Origin: Ruminococcus sp.
GTDB lineage: Bacteria; Bacillota; Clostridia; Oscillospirales; Ruminococcaceae
Length of the DNA stretch: 45,678 bases
Reading direction: 5' to 3'
Assembly (NCBI GenBank): GCA_017475555.1
Contig: JAFVFL010000017.1
Span: forward strand, 1-45,678
Shown here one piece after another: positions 1 to 7,945 of the stretch. Numbering within the stretch: the first letter of the stretch is position 1; each line of letters opens with the position of its first letter. The notes below the pieces were generated by a model. That model had not been told where the DNA came from. It ran no database searches and saw only the letters and a program-made list of their open reading frames with translations. The position numbers were made by a program, and so were the translations under genes.

Positions 1-1
1 A

Positions 2-1978
2 ACAACAACTACTGTTACCACAACAGAGGCAACAACAACTACCACAGTAACAGCACCTGCTGGTGCTATCATCTGGCAGATACCTACAGTAGAGGCAAAG
101 CCGGGCGATACAGTTACAATGGCAGTAACAGTAAATGACGTACAGAATGTTGGCCTTTCAATAGGCGGTGCTCAGTTCGTTATCACAAATGACGAGGGTG
201 TAAACTATGTAAGTGCAGCGGCTGGCGACGGCTATGCAACAAAGAAGTACAACATCAACGACACAACAAGACAGAACGCATTCTCAACACCTATTGGCGG
301 TGCAGCAGCACCTGACGGTGCTACAGTCATCACTCTTACCTTCACAGTTCATTAGTACTGTCAAGACGGAACATATCCTGTAACATTCTCAGACAAGGCA
401 TTCAACTTCGTGGCATCAGCTGACGGCGTTGATATGACATCACAGATCCTCATGCTTGACGGTGCTATCGTAGTAAAGGCAGAGACAACTACCACAACTA
501 CAACCACTACAACAGAGGCTCCTACAACAACAACTACAGAGGCTGCTACAACTACAACAGCAGCTCCTACAACAACAACAGAGGCTCCGACAACAACTAC
601 TACAGAGGCTGCAACAACTACAACAGAGGCTCCGACAACAACTACCACAACTGTAACAACTACTACCACAACTGCTCCTGAGACGACAACAACAGAAGCT
701 ACGACAACAACAATTCCTGTTCCTGATGGTGCAGTAGCATGGATCCTTAACAATGTTGAGGGCAGACCGGGTGAGGAGGTAACTCTTACACTTGTAGCTT
801 CAGACCCGAACAACTCAGGTCTTGAGGTAGCTGGTGCTCAGTTCGTACTCACAGTTCCTGAGGGCTTCACGATCACAGGCTATGAGGGCACACCTTATGA
901 CAAGACCAACCTCACGATCAACGGCGAGACTGGTCAGGTAGCATTCGGCGACAACGTCGGAACACCTACAACAAACGGCACGCTCTTTACTGTAACATAC
1001 AAGATCCCTGAGGATGCTACACCGGGTACAACATATCCGATCAACTTCAGCGACCTGTTCGTATCAAATGCAGTAGGCGACGGTCAGGATATCACCAGCA
1101 ACATCTTAGCAGTAGGCGGCTCGATCAAGGTACTGCCTCCTGAGGAGACAACCACAACAGCTCCTGCAATTACAACTACAGAGGCTGAGACGACTACAAC
1201 AGCTACAACAACAGCTACAACGACCGCTACTACAACAGCACCTGAGACTACGACAACAGCAGGTACAACAACTGAGAGACCTCTCCCGTATGTATATGCG
1301 GTAGGAACAACTCAGGATGGATTCTACTTCAACCACGACCTCAGAACACTGAATATAGGTCACGTTGACGGATTCCAGATCGTAACTGTAACAGCTGAGG
1401 GCGAGTCTGATCCTGTTGCTATCAACACTGATCTGGTAACATTCAAGGATGTGAAGAATGGTGCTGATAACCCGAACGATATCTATCGTGAGGATGAGGT
1501 AGACTTCACTTATGAGGTTCAGGTTTACTACGACGGCGAGCTTCTGACATATCAGGACGGCTCACCTGTTGAGTTCAAGGTCTACATCGGTGTCAAGGGT
1601 GATACCAACTTCGATAATCTCGCAGACGCAAACGATGCTTCAAATGACCTCGTTTACTATGCACAGATATCCACAGGCGGAACACCTGAGAACACGATCC
1701 TGACAAACAGAACAACAGACTTCGTAAACGTATATCCGGATCTTGAGCTTGATGAGCTCGCAGCATTCCTGGGTGACGTTGACAAGGATGTTTACGACGA
1801 TGACAACTGGAAGACACGCAAGGACGGAAGACTTATCGACGCTACAGATGCAAGCTCTATCCTCGTATACTATGCAGAGGTTTCTACAGGCAACGACAAC
1901 AAGTACAATGCTTGGAACATCGCTGTAACAGGTAGAGAGGAGAAGATCAAGGACTTCCCAGTTGACAAGAGCAAATAA
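2..1978 (+). CDS. scaB: ScaB-type scaffoldin, C-terminal part, interrupted by TAG
   Basis: This is the C-terminal part of a structural scaffoldin that would carry dockerin-bearing enzymes or adaptors and attach to the cell surface through its own dockerin. The frame is open from the left edge, so the gene starts outside the window. Modules in order: Thr-rich linker, a cohesin (about 56-475), a Thr/Glu-Ala linker (484-714), a second cohesin (about 721-1131, with the GTLFTVTYKIP and TYPINFSD strands), another Thr linker (1141-1275), an X-module (about 1285-1580) and a dockerin (about 1585-1930) with two Ca-loop repeats, GDTNFDNLADANDAS and GDVDKDVYDDDNW..LIDATDASS. The second loop carries an insertion, as in the atypical X-dockerins known from this cluster. 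A TAG at 353-355 interrupts the first cohesin, but the frame and the cohesin sequence continue immediately after it. The gene assignment rests on module order and on the following cttA and scaE-like genes. Confidence 0.85.
353..355 (+). other. In-frame TAG inside the scaB cohesin
   Basis: Reading frame 2 gives ..TLTFTVH, a TAG, then YCQDGTYPVTFSD... The sister cohesin has TLFTVTYKIPEDATPGTTYPINFSD at the same place. In the neighbouring frame the bases 351-365 read ISTVK, which fits a cohesin loop before DGTYP. An extra base near 350 and a missing G in AAGGAC near 365 would together restore an open cohesin. This looks like a paired indel, either a sequencing or assembly error in a repeated module or a real recent lesion. 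Confidence 0.85.
484..714 (+). repeat. Thr-codon-rich linker repeats in scaB
   Basis: Long runs of ACA/ACT/ACC codons with repeated GAGGCT (Glu-Ala) insertions encode the inter-cohesin linker TTTTTEA-type repeats. A similar stretch lies at 1141-1275 before the X-module, and the window also begins in one. Such linkers are usually extended and often glycosylated. Confidence 0.85.
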
Positions 1979-1984
1979 TTTAAA

Positions 1985-2020
1985 AAGCCGGGCTTCTGCG
2001 AGGAAGTCCGGCTTCCTTTA
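1985..2020 (+). terminator. Probable terminator after scaB
   Basis: A 12-bp inverted repeat (1985-1996 with 2003-2014, one G-T pair, loop of six) starts seven bases after the scaB stop and is followed by CCTTTAT. The T run is short, so termination may be partial. Confidence 0.7.
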
Positions 2021-2112
2021 TGCCTTGAAGCTCTGCCGGGGGTTATATATTTATAATAGTATCCGGAAGCTGTATAATTGCATATCTTATCGCTGGGAAA
2101 TAAAGGTTTTAC

Positions 2113-2141
2113 TTGACAAATCAGATATCAGGTGATATAAT
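2113..2141 (+). promoter_or_regulatory. Consensus SigA-type promoter, distal, for cttA
   Basis: TTGACA at 2113-2118 and TATAAT at 2136-2141 are separated by exactly 17 bp. Both hexamers are perfect. It would produce a leader of about 375 nt before cttA. Confidence 0.8.
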
Positions 2142-2337
2142 AGTGTTTGGTACATAAAATAACTGCTGAAAAATACATTTAGTTTATTGAGACCGGCAGA
2201 GAATGTACGCAGAATAATTGCAACGCAGGCTTCAAAAATGGTCAGGAAGAACGCAAAATAGCCTGAAATTGTGAAATACGTACAAAAAAACAACGTATTA
2301 ATCGTCAATAATTTTTTAGAAAAATACGCTCTAATTC

Positions 2338-2366
2338 TTGACTTTATGAAATTTGTGTGATAAAAT
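2338..2366 (+). promoter_or_regulatory. Second, proximal promoter for cttA
   Basis: TTGACT at 2338-2343 and TAAAAT at 2361-2366 with a 17-bp spacer. Transcripts from here would still contain the inverted-repeat leader at 2398-2469. Confidence 0.6.
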
Positions 2367-2397
2367 GTAGTTATGAATTTTCGGATAGTGCGTAAAT

Positions 2398-2469
2398 GGG
2401 ACTATATCCCGTGATATGCTCATCTGGGAATATATCCTTCGGCACCGGAAATTCCGGGATTCACGGGAT
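2398..2469 (+). promoter_or_regulatory. Structured leader with alternative pairings upstream of cttA
   Basis: ATCCCGTGA (2406-2414) pairs perfectly with TCACGGGAT (2461-2469), enclosing a small palindrome CCGGAAATTCCGG (2445-2457). The left arm overlaps a competing hairpin GGGA-CTATA-TCCC (2398-2410), so the two folds exclude each other. The rest of the 1979-2522 gap is AT-rich and holds only the scaB terminator and the two promoters. I do not recognise a known riboswitch class here; a regulatory role is inferred from the pairing alone. Confidence 0.4.
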
Positions 2470-2522
2470 CCTGAAAGCTTACGGCAGATGAAGGAAAAAA
2501 TATGTTAGAGAGGTATAGAACA

Positions 2523-5096
2523 ATGAAGAATTCATTATTCAAGAGAGTAGCTGCCGCAGCTGCTGCTGCACCGCTTGCTCTCACACAGTGCCTTACAGCT
2601 GCTAACGCTGCGAACATTAACAGCTCAGTAGATACTGCTGCTGTAGTTGCAGCCGGCAATTCCATTACCCTTGAGAACGAGGGCGGACTCACCTATATCG
2701 CACCTGGTCTCCCTGCTGGAGCTACCGAGGACGGATACATAGAGGTTGAGGAGAAGGCACGCTACGAGAAGTATTCTGAGTGGAATGACACTGTTTTCAC
2801 TGCTCTTACAGGCGGTGCAAAGAGCGGCGTAGTTGATGCTCAGAACATCATTGATTCCGTTGTAAACGCTGCTCCTGCTAACTACAAGCAGATCGTTTCT
2901 GAGCTTGCTGCTAATCTCGGCGAGATCAAGTACAGCGTTGCAGCAAACGGTGACATCACCATCACAGCTGACATCGCAGACGAGTCACCTGTTCTTACAG
3001 GCTCTGCAAAGCTTGCTCTCGGTGATTCTATCAAGAAGATAGCTGATGACTATGTTTCCCGTGGAAACGCAGAGGCTATCGGCTTCTATGATGAGATCAT
3101 CGCAAACAGCAAGAATGCTAAGCTCGGTCTTGGCGGTACTGTAAAGCTCACAATTTACTCAAGCAGCCTTGAGAACGGCACTGAGGTAAAGGGTGAGGTC
3201 GAGTTCACAGACCTCGACGGTGTAACACACAAGGGCACAGACGATATCCTTGCATGGGTATCAGACGGCGTTGAGGAGCTCAGAGCATACGAAAAGGCTC
3301 AGGTCGATCAGTATGCTGACAAGTACGGCATTAACAAGGAAAAGGCTTACGAAAAGATAGACAAGTCTGCAAACTTCTACGCAAACAAGGTTACATACAT
3401 CAAGAACAAGATCGATGCTGCACTCAGCAAGCAGGTCGCTTCTAAGGAGTATGGCACTGTTTCAAATCTTATCAAGGCTGTAAACAACAGAACCTCCAAG
3501 ATATCCAAGAAGCTTGTTCTTCCTGAGACAGCTTCAGGTATCGCTGGACTGAACAAGGTTCAGACAGTTTACAATACTATCCTTGACACAGCTAACGATG
3601 CACTCACAACAAAGTCTGTTGACATTCAGGCTTCAGAGATCGGTGCTCTTGCAGATACATTCTATGATGTAACAGCTGGACTGAGCAACGGTGTTGCAGA
3701 GTTCTCAGCTAAGTTCGAGGACAAGGAGACAGAGGACGCTAAGGCTTATGTTTCCGAGAAGTTCGAGGTAGAGGCTACAGAGAGCTGGAAGGAGATCACC
3801 ATAAAGGTTGATTTCGCAAACATCAAGGCTGACACAGCTGCTACAGCTGACATTCAGCTCAAGAGAGTTGTAATTGCACAGGAGACAACCACAACAACAT
3901 CAACGACCTCCACAACTACAACAACAACTACTACAACTACTGACGAGACAACTACAACAACAGAGAATCCTGAGGACACGACTACAACAACCACAACAAC
4001 AGAGAATCCTGAGGACACGACTACAACAACCACAACAACAGAGAATCCTGAGGACACGACAACAACAACCACAACAACAGAGAATCCTGAGGACACAACA
4101 ACAACCACAACAACAGAGAATCCTGAGGACACAACAACGACCACCACAACAACAGAGAATCCTGAGGATACGACCACAACAAGCACAACAGAGAATCCTG
4201 AGGACACGACCACAACAACTACAACAACAGAGAATCCTGAGGACACGACTACAACAACTGTAACAACAGAGAATCCTGAGGACACAACAACAACAACTAT
4301 AGGAACAGTTACAGCACTTCCTGGTGAGACAGTTACTGTAGTTTCAACTGTTGTTCACTTCAACAACACTGAGACAGTAGGCTTCTACCTGAACATAAAC
4401 ACTAAGTTCAAGGAGGAGCAGCTCAAGGATATCACATACTCCATCGACACCTCTATACTCACGATCGACGAGTTCGGCGAGATCATCGGCGACGTAGTAA
4501 CTGAGAAGGGTGCTGAGATAGCAATTTCTGACAAGGTTGACTTCGGTGAGCAGACTCCTGAGTCACTCTACAACAAGAGAGTTGCAGAGCAGCCTTCACT
4601 CTTCGCATATCAGGTAGACATCTACGCTACAGAGGACATTATTGATGAGGCAACTGGTGCAGTTATTGCTTCTGAGGGTAACATTCTCAGAGCTGTCAAC
4701 GGCAGCACAGTTTCTGTAACAGCTTACATTGGTGTTAAGGGCGACAGCAACTTCGACTTCCTCGCAGACGCTAACGATGCTTCAACTGTACTCGTTTGGT
4801 ATGCAAATGTTTCTACAGGTGCAAATGCTGAGACAACTCAGTTCTCAAGCAACGACAACTTCGTTGTAAACGATGACGGCAGCCTCAATATCCTTGATGA
4901 CCTCGCTGCATTCCTCTGTGACGTAAACAACGAGCAGGACAACAACAACTGGAACGAGTATAAGCCTGCAAGACTTATCGATGCTACAGATGCTTCTTCT
5001 ATACTCACATACTATGCTGAGGTTTCAACTGGTACTGAGGGCGGAAGACAGACATGGAACGACGTTCTCGGAAACTTCGCTCCTACAGAGTGGTAA
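2523..5096 (+). CDS. cttA: CttA-like cellulose/cell-wall-binding X-dockerin protein
   Basis: CttA proteins bind cellulose through N-terminal modules and are held on the cell by an X-module-dockerin that binds the ScaE cohesin. The start at 2523 (MKNSLFKRV..) is preferred over an upstream ATG at 2502 because GAGAGG lies about 10 nt before it and the N-terminus matches that of the next gene (MKKNSLKKA). The 857-aa product has a signal peptide (about 1-29, ending TAANA), a region of about 35-450 where the carbohydrate-binding modules are expected, a Thr-rich linker with nine ENPED units (about 453-592), an X-module (about 593-737) and a dockerin (about 738-850; GDSNFDFLADANDAS and a second loop with a NNEQDNNNWN insertion, then LIDATDASS). 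The N-terminal modules are assigned by position; I recognise no catalytic domain. It lies between ScaB and ScaE genes, as in the known cluster. Confidence 0.85.
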   Translation: MKNSLFKRVAAAAAAAPLALTQCLTAANAANINSSVDTAAVVAAGNSITLENEGGLTYIAPGLPAGATEDGYIEVEEKARYEKYSEWNDTVFTALTGGAKSGVVDAQNIIDSVVNAAPANYKQIVSELAANLGEIKYSVAANGDITITADIADESPVLTGSAKLALGDSIKKIADDYVSRGNAEAIGFYDEIIANSKNAKLGLGGTVKLTIYSSSLENGTEVKGEVEFTDLDGVTHKGTDDILAWVSDGVEELRAYEKAQVDQYADKYGINKEKAYEKIDKSANFYANKVTYIKNKIDAALSKQVASKEYGTVSNLIKAVNNRTSKISKKLVLPETASGIAGLNKVQTVYNTILDTANDALTTKSVDIQASEIGALADTFYDVTAGLSNGVAEFSAKFEDKETEDAKAYVSEKFEVEATESWKEITIKVDFANIKADTAATADIQLKRVVIAQETTTTTSTTSTTTTTTTTTTDETTTTTENPEDTTTTTTTTENPEDTTTTTTTTENPEDTTTTTTTTENPEDTTTTTTTENPEDTTTTTTTTENPEDTTTTSTTENPEDTTTTTTTTENPEDTTTTTVTTENPEDTTTTTIGTVTALPGETVTVVSTVVHFNNTETVGFYLNINTKFKEEQLKDITYSIDTSILTIDEFGEIIGDVVTEKGAEIAISDKVDFGEQTPESLYNKRVAEQPSLFAYQVDIYATEDIIDEATGAVIASEGNILRAVNGSTVSVTAYIGVKGDSNFDFLADANDASTVLVWYANVSTGANAETTQFSSNDNFVVNDDGSLNILDDLAAFLCDVNNEQDNNNWNEYKPARLIDATDASSILTYYAEVSTGTEGGRQTWNDVLGNFAPTEW
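3883..4303 (+). repeat. ENPED/poly-Thr tandem repeat linker of CttA
   Basis: Nine copies of a unit encoding ENPED followed by six to eight Thr-rich residues; the usual unit is 39 bp, with shorter variants of 36 and 33 bp. Neighbouring copies are nearly identical at DNA level, so copy number probably varies between strains. Confidence 0.9.
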
Positions 5097-5117
5097 GCTC
5101 TGAAAAAAGTAAGTCAG

Positions 5118-5142
5118 GTCTGCCGTCAATACGGCGGCAGAC
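5118..5142 (+). repeat. Hairpin between cttA and scaE
   Basis: GTCTGCCG (5118-5125) and CGGCAGAC (5135-5142) form a perfect 8-bp stem with a 9-nt loop. No T run follows, so it is more likely an mRNA stability or processing element than a terminator. I saw no clear promoter before scaE, which suggests co-transcription with cttA. Confidence 0.55.
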
Positions 5143-5190
5143 TGATATAAATCTAAAATGAAATAATTTATCTGAAAGGAAAGAACTAAA

Positions 5191-6303
5191 ATGAAGAAGA
5201 ATTCATTAAAGAAGGCTTTCTCTGCAGTTGCTCTTACCGCTGTTGCTGTTACAGCAACATCAGTTTCCTCTTTCGCTGCTGAGGAACAGGTTTTCGACCC
5301 AAAGCAGGGACTGAACGACGACCAGATTGCAGCTTCTGAGGTTAAGCCGCTTACAGATGTAACTAAGGTGGTTATCCCTGCTTCAAAGGCAGGCAGCACT
5401 GTAGACGTTGAGATTTCTGTATCAAATGCAGCATATCAGTATGCTTCAACTGGTGTTCACTTCTACTATGACGAGCGTCTTAGCATTGCAGTTAAGAACC
5501 CGATTACTGGTCAGCTCGACATCACAAGAGGTGCAGGTACTGAGAACCTCGACGTTCTTAAGATTCAGGCAGACCCGACAGCTTCTGACTACAATACTGA
5601 TACTCAGAAGTGGAGCGGTGTGTTCTTCACAACTGCTTCATCAGAGAACTGGGGTGATGATGGTGTAATGTACACTATCAAGTTCAACGTTCCTGCTGAT
5701 GCTCAGCCTGGCGATGTATATCCGCTCGATATTATCTATCGTTCAAACCCGAACGCTAAGGACCTCTTCAACAACAAGGAGCAGGATGATAAGGGTACAG
5801 CTATGCAGGCTTACTACTTCATAAAGGGTATCTACAATCCTGAGAGACTTTATGAGTCACCTGCTGATGAGCCGGCTAACGTACAGGCTGTTATGAACGG
5901 CAGCACATACGACGGCTACATAGCTATCGAGGAAGAGACTACAACAACAACAACTACAACAACTACTACAACTACAACTACAACCACCACAACAACTACT
6001 ACAACTACAACAACAACTACAGCAACAACTACAACAGAGCCTGAGACTACAACAACAGAGCCTGAGACAACCACAACAGGTACTCCGGCAACAACTACAA
6101 CAGGCGGTCCGACAACTTCTGGCACAACAGCAGCTACAACAACAAAGACAACAGCTTCTACAGCTAAGACAACTACAACAGCTAAGACAACAGCTAAGGC
6201 TACAGACTCACCTAAGACAGGTGTAGCTGGCGTTGGCGTTGCAGCAGCTGGTCTTGCAGTAGCAGTTGCTACAGCATTCGCTCTCAGAAAGAGAGAGGAC
6301 TGA
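5191..6303 (+). CDS. scaE: ScaE-like cell-wall-anchored single-cohesin protein
   Basis: ScaE is the surface anchor of the R. flavefaciens cellulosome: its one cohesin binds the X-dockerins of ScaB and CttA, and sortase links it to peptidoglycan. The 370-aa product has a signal peptide (about 1-30, ending SSFAA), one cohesin (about 45-245), a long poly-Thr linker (about 250-330) and a C-terminal sorting signal: SPKTG at about 340-344, a hydrophobic Ala/Val segment, and the tail RKRED. The sorting motif begins with Ser rather than Leu. AAAGGAAAG lies about 10 nt before the ATG. It follows cttA by 94 bp and is closed by a strong terminator, making it the last gene of the cluster. Confidence 0.9.
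   Translation: MKKNSLKKAFSAVALTAVAVTATSVSSFAAEEQVFDPKQGLNDDQIAASEVKPLTDVTKVVIPASKAGSTVDVEISVSNAAYQYASTGVHFYYDERLSIAVKNPITGQLDITRGAGTENLDVLKIQADPTASDYNTDTQKWSGVFFTTASSENWGDDGVMYTIKFNVPADAQPGDVYPLDIIYRSNPNAKDLFNNKEQDDKGTAMQAYYFIKGIYNPERLYESPADEPANVQAVMNGSTYDGYIAIEEETTTTTTTTTTTTTTTTTTTTTTTTTTTTATTTTEPETTTTEPETTTTGTPATTTTGGPTTSGTTAATTTKTTASTAKTTTTAKTTAKATDSPKTGVAGVGVAAAGLAVAVATAFALRKRED
5935..6195 (+). repeat. Poly-Thr codon tract in scaE
   Basis: About 80 codons, most of them ACA/ACT/ACC, with Pro-Glu and Gly interruptions. It would form the wall-spanning stalk between the cohesin and the sorting signal. Confidence 0.9.
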
Positions 6304-6337
6304 TCAAGTCTGATTCAGACCAGATAAATCGTTAAAC

Positions 6338-6371
6338 AAGGCTCTCCGTTATGGAGAGCCTTTTCTTTTTT
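6338..6371 (+). terminator. Strong rho-independent terminator after scaE
   Basis: AAGGCTCTCC (6338-6347) and GGAGAGCCTT (6353-6362) form a 10-bp stem with loop GTTAT, followed by TTTTCTTTTTT. It ends the cellulosome cluster and separates it from the convergent ttcA-like gene. Confidence 0.92.
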
Positions 6372-6400
6372 GTGTGAACGCTGGCGGCTGCCTGTCATAC

Positions 6401-7111
6401 TTACCACCCGTCTATCCCTGAACGGACAAGTGCCCCGAATATCCTGTCCTTAAAGCCCTTGTCCTGACGCTCCATTCCGGCGATGAACTCCTTTGTTTTC
6501 TGCCGGTTGGTATGTCCGTCTGCCGGACAGACCGATCTTACTATCGGCAGTTCATTCCGCACAGCACAGCGGCGTATCTCCTTTTCCGGTGCGAGCACAA
6601 GCGGACGTATCAGCGTGATATCTCTGTCCGGGAGATGAGTTACAGGCGAATAACAGCCGAGCCGCCCCTCGTTGAAAAGATTCATGATAAAAGTCTCAAT
6701 AGTGTCATCAAAGCTGTGACCGAGTGCGATCTTATTGCACCCAAGGTCAGACGCAGTATTATGCAGAGCACCCCGCCGCATTCTTGCACACAGGCTGCAC
6801 GGATTCGATTCCTTACGGACGTCAAAGACGATCTCGCCTATCTGAGTTCGTTCGATGTGGTATTTTATACCGTGCTCCAGGCAGAAATCCTCAGTCGGGC
6901 TGTAATCGCCGGGAGTGCCGCCGAATCCGGGGTCGATCGTCAGACCGATGACCTCGTAATCTATACCGATGAACCGCCTCAGCAGCGAAAGCCCGTAGAG
7001 AAGCACCATGCTGTCCTTACCGCCGGAGACTCCCACAGCTATCCTGTCACCGTCGGAAAGCATATTGTAGCGCTGAACGCACTTTCTGAGATATCCGAGA
7101 ATTTTTTGCAT
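6401..7111 (-). CDS. ttcA: TtcA-family tRNA thiolation PP-loop ATPase
   Basis: TtcA enzymes adenylate and thiolate cytidine 32 of tRNA in the cytoplasm using ATP and an iron-sulfur cluster. The 236-aa product has the PP-loop SGGKDSM (about residues 29-35), the CSLCARMRRG motif (about 108-117) matching the paired cysteines of TtcA, the ALGHSFDDTIETF motif, and a late Cys in SVCPADGHTN that could be the third cluster ligand. It is somewhat short for the family, with little N-terminal extension. It is convergent with scaE and divergent from the next gene. TilS is less likely because of the CxxC pattern. The exact target base in this organism is inferred. Confidence 0.8.
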   Translation of the reverse strand: MQKILGYLRKCVQRYNMLSDGDRIAVGVSGGKDSMVLLYGLSLLRRFIGIDYEVIGLTIDPGFGGTPGDYSPTEDFCLEHGIKYHIERTQIGEIVFDVRKESNPCSLCARMRRGALHNTASDLGCNKIALGHSFDDTIETFIMNLFNEGRLGCYSPVTHLPDRDITLIRPLVLAPEKEIRRCAVRNELPIVRSVCPADGHTNRQKTKEFIAGMERQDKGFKDRIFGALVRSGIDGW

Positions 7112-7180
7112 TTTGACCTCCTTATGTGTCGTATTGTTGATTATATTCTACCACAATTACTGGAAAATTTCAATTACATC

Positions 7181-7209
7181 TTGAAAAAATCACCGGAATG
7201 TATTATAAT
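7181..7209 (+). promoter_or_regulatory. Promoter for the 7262 gene
   Basis: TTGAAA (7181-7186) and TATAAT (7204-7209) with a 17-bp spacer, about 50 bp before the start codon. Confidence 0.75.
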
Positions 7210-7261
7210 AGATTTATAGTTTCAATTTTCGGGCGAAGCCCAAGCGGAAAGGAAAGTGTAT

Positions 7262-7879
7262 ATGACGCCTCAGCTCAGAAATCTTCTGATTCTTTTATGC
7301 GGAATTGCTGTAGTCCTGCTTCTTGTTGTGCTGCTGTTCGGCGGAAACGGCCCGCTGACACGTTTTCTGTCGTTTTTCCTTGAGGAGGACGATTCCATAC
7401 CCCATACAAGGAACACCGGGCGTTCCGGGGCAAGAAAGTCACGCCGGAGCAGTCAGTCTTCCAGAACACCGGCATATACAGGCGGTGCGGATACCGCTCA
7501 GGCGGAGGATACTGGTGAACAGAAAAAGACGAGCGAACCGGTCGTTGAAATGGCGACGCTGATACAGCGGAGTGACGACAGGCTCAGAGTTATCGAAAAT
7601 TCGGGCAGGATACGCATGATCGACGAATATTACGAGCTTCTTTTCATCAACCGCAAGGGTCAGAAGCTCAAGATCCAGTGCTCGCCGGAGGTTTACGAAA
7701 AGATACCCTTTGACGTTCAGGGCTCGCTTACATACCGCCGCAGCACGCTTGTAAAGTTCAAGCTTTACGACAAGACATATTTCAACGACGGCAGGGTAGA
7801 GGACAGCGGAAATCCTGTCTACAGCTCAGCCGGCGGGAGCAATGATAATTCATCAGACGAACAGACATCAGGCAGCTAA
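7262..7879 (+). CDS. Membrane-anchored protein of unknown function
   Basis: I do not recognise the family. The 205-aa product starts with a single hydrophobic segment (about residues 7-27, LLILLCGIAVVLLLVVLLFG), then a basic, Ser/Arg-rich low-complexity stretch (about 45-75), an acidic patch, and a C-terminal domain (about 95-185) with mixed beta-type sequence ending in a Ser/Asn-rich tail. The start at ATG 7262 is chosen because AAAGGAAA lies 7-8 nt upstream; a GTG at 7256 is too close to that site. It has its own promoter and its own terminator, so it is probably a one-gene unit. The domain order suggests an inner-membrane anchor with a cytoplasmic or outer soluble domain; orientation cannot be told. 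Confidence 0.75.
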   Translation: MTPQLRNLLILLCGIAVVLLLVVLLFGGNGPLTRFLSFFLEEDDSIPHTRNTGRSGARKSRRSSQSSRTPAYTGGADTAQAEDTGEQKKTSEPVVEMATLIQRSDDRLRVIENSGRIRMIDEYYELLFINRKGQKLKIQCSPEVYEKIPFDVQGSLTYRRSTLVKFKLYDKTYFNDGRVEDSGNPVYSSAGGSNDNSSDEQTSGS

Positions 7880-7890
7880 GCTGCCTTTTG
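7870..7890 (+). terminator. Compact terminator containing the stop codon
   Basis: GGCAGC (7871-7876), TAA loop (7877-7879) and GCTGCC (7880-7885) followed by TTTTGTTTG. The stop codon itself is the hairpin loop. Confidence 0.75.
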
Positions 7891-7945
7891 TTTGATATTC
7901 AAAACATAGTTTACCTGTAAGGATTAAGAAAACGAGGTGAGGTCA

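Noticed and set aside
361..813. Minus-strand Val-rich open frames here and at 3854-4285, 5916-6125 and 45174-45641
   Set aside because: They are the antisense of Thr-codon runs (ACA/ACT reads as Val codons on the other strand), with no ribosome binding site or domain.
3940..4303. Regular repeats in cttA that could suggest a CRISPR array
   Set aside because: The repeats are in frame, encode ENPED plus Thr runs, and have no unique spacers; they are a protein linker.
6512..7219. Plus-strand open frame opposite the ttcA-like gene
   Set aside because: The minus strand carries the PP-loop and CxxC motifs of a known family; the plus frame has no homology and no start signals.
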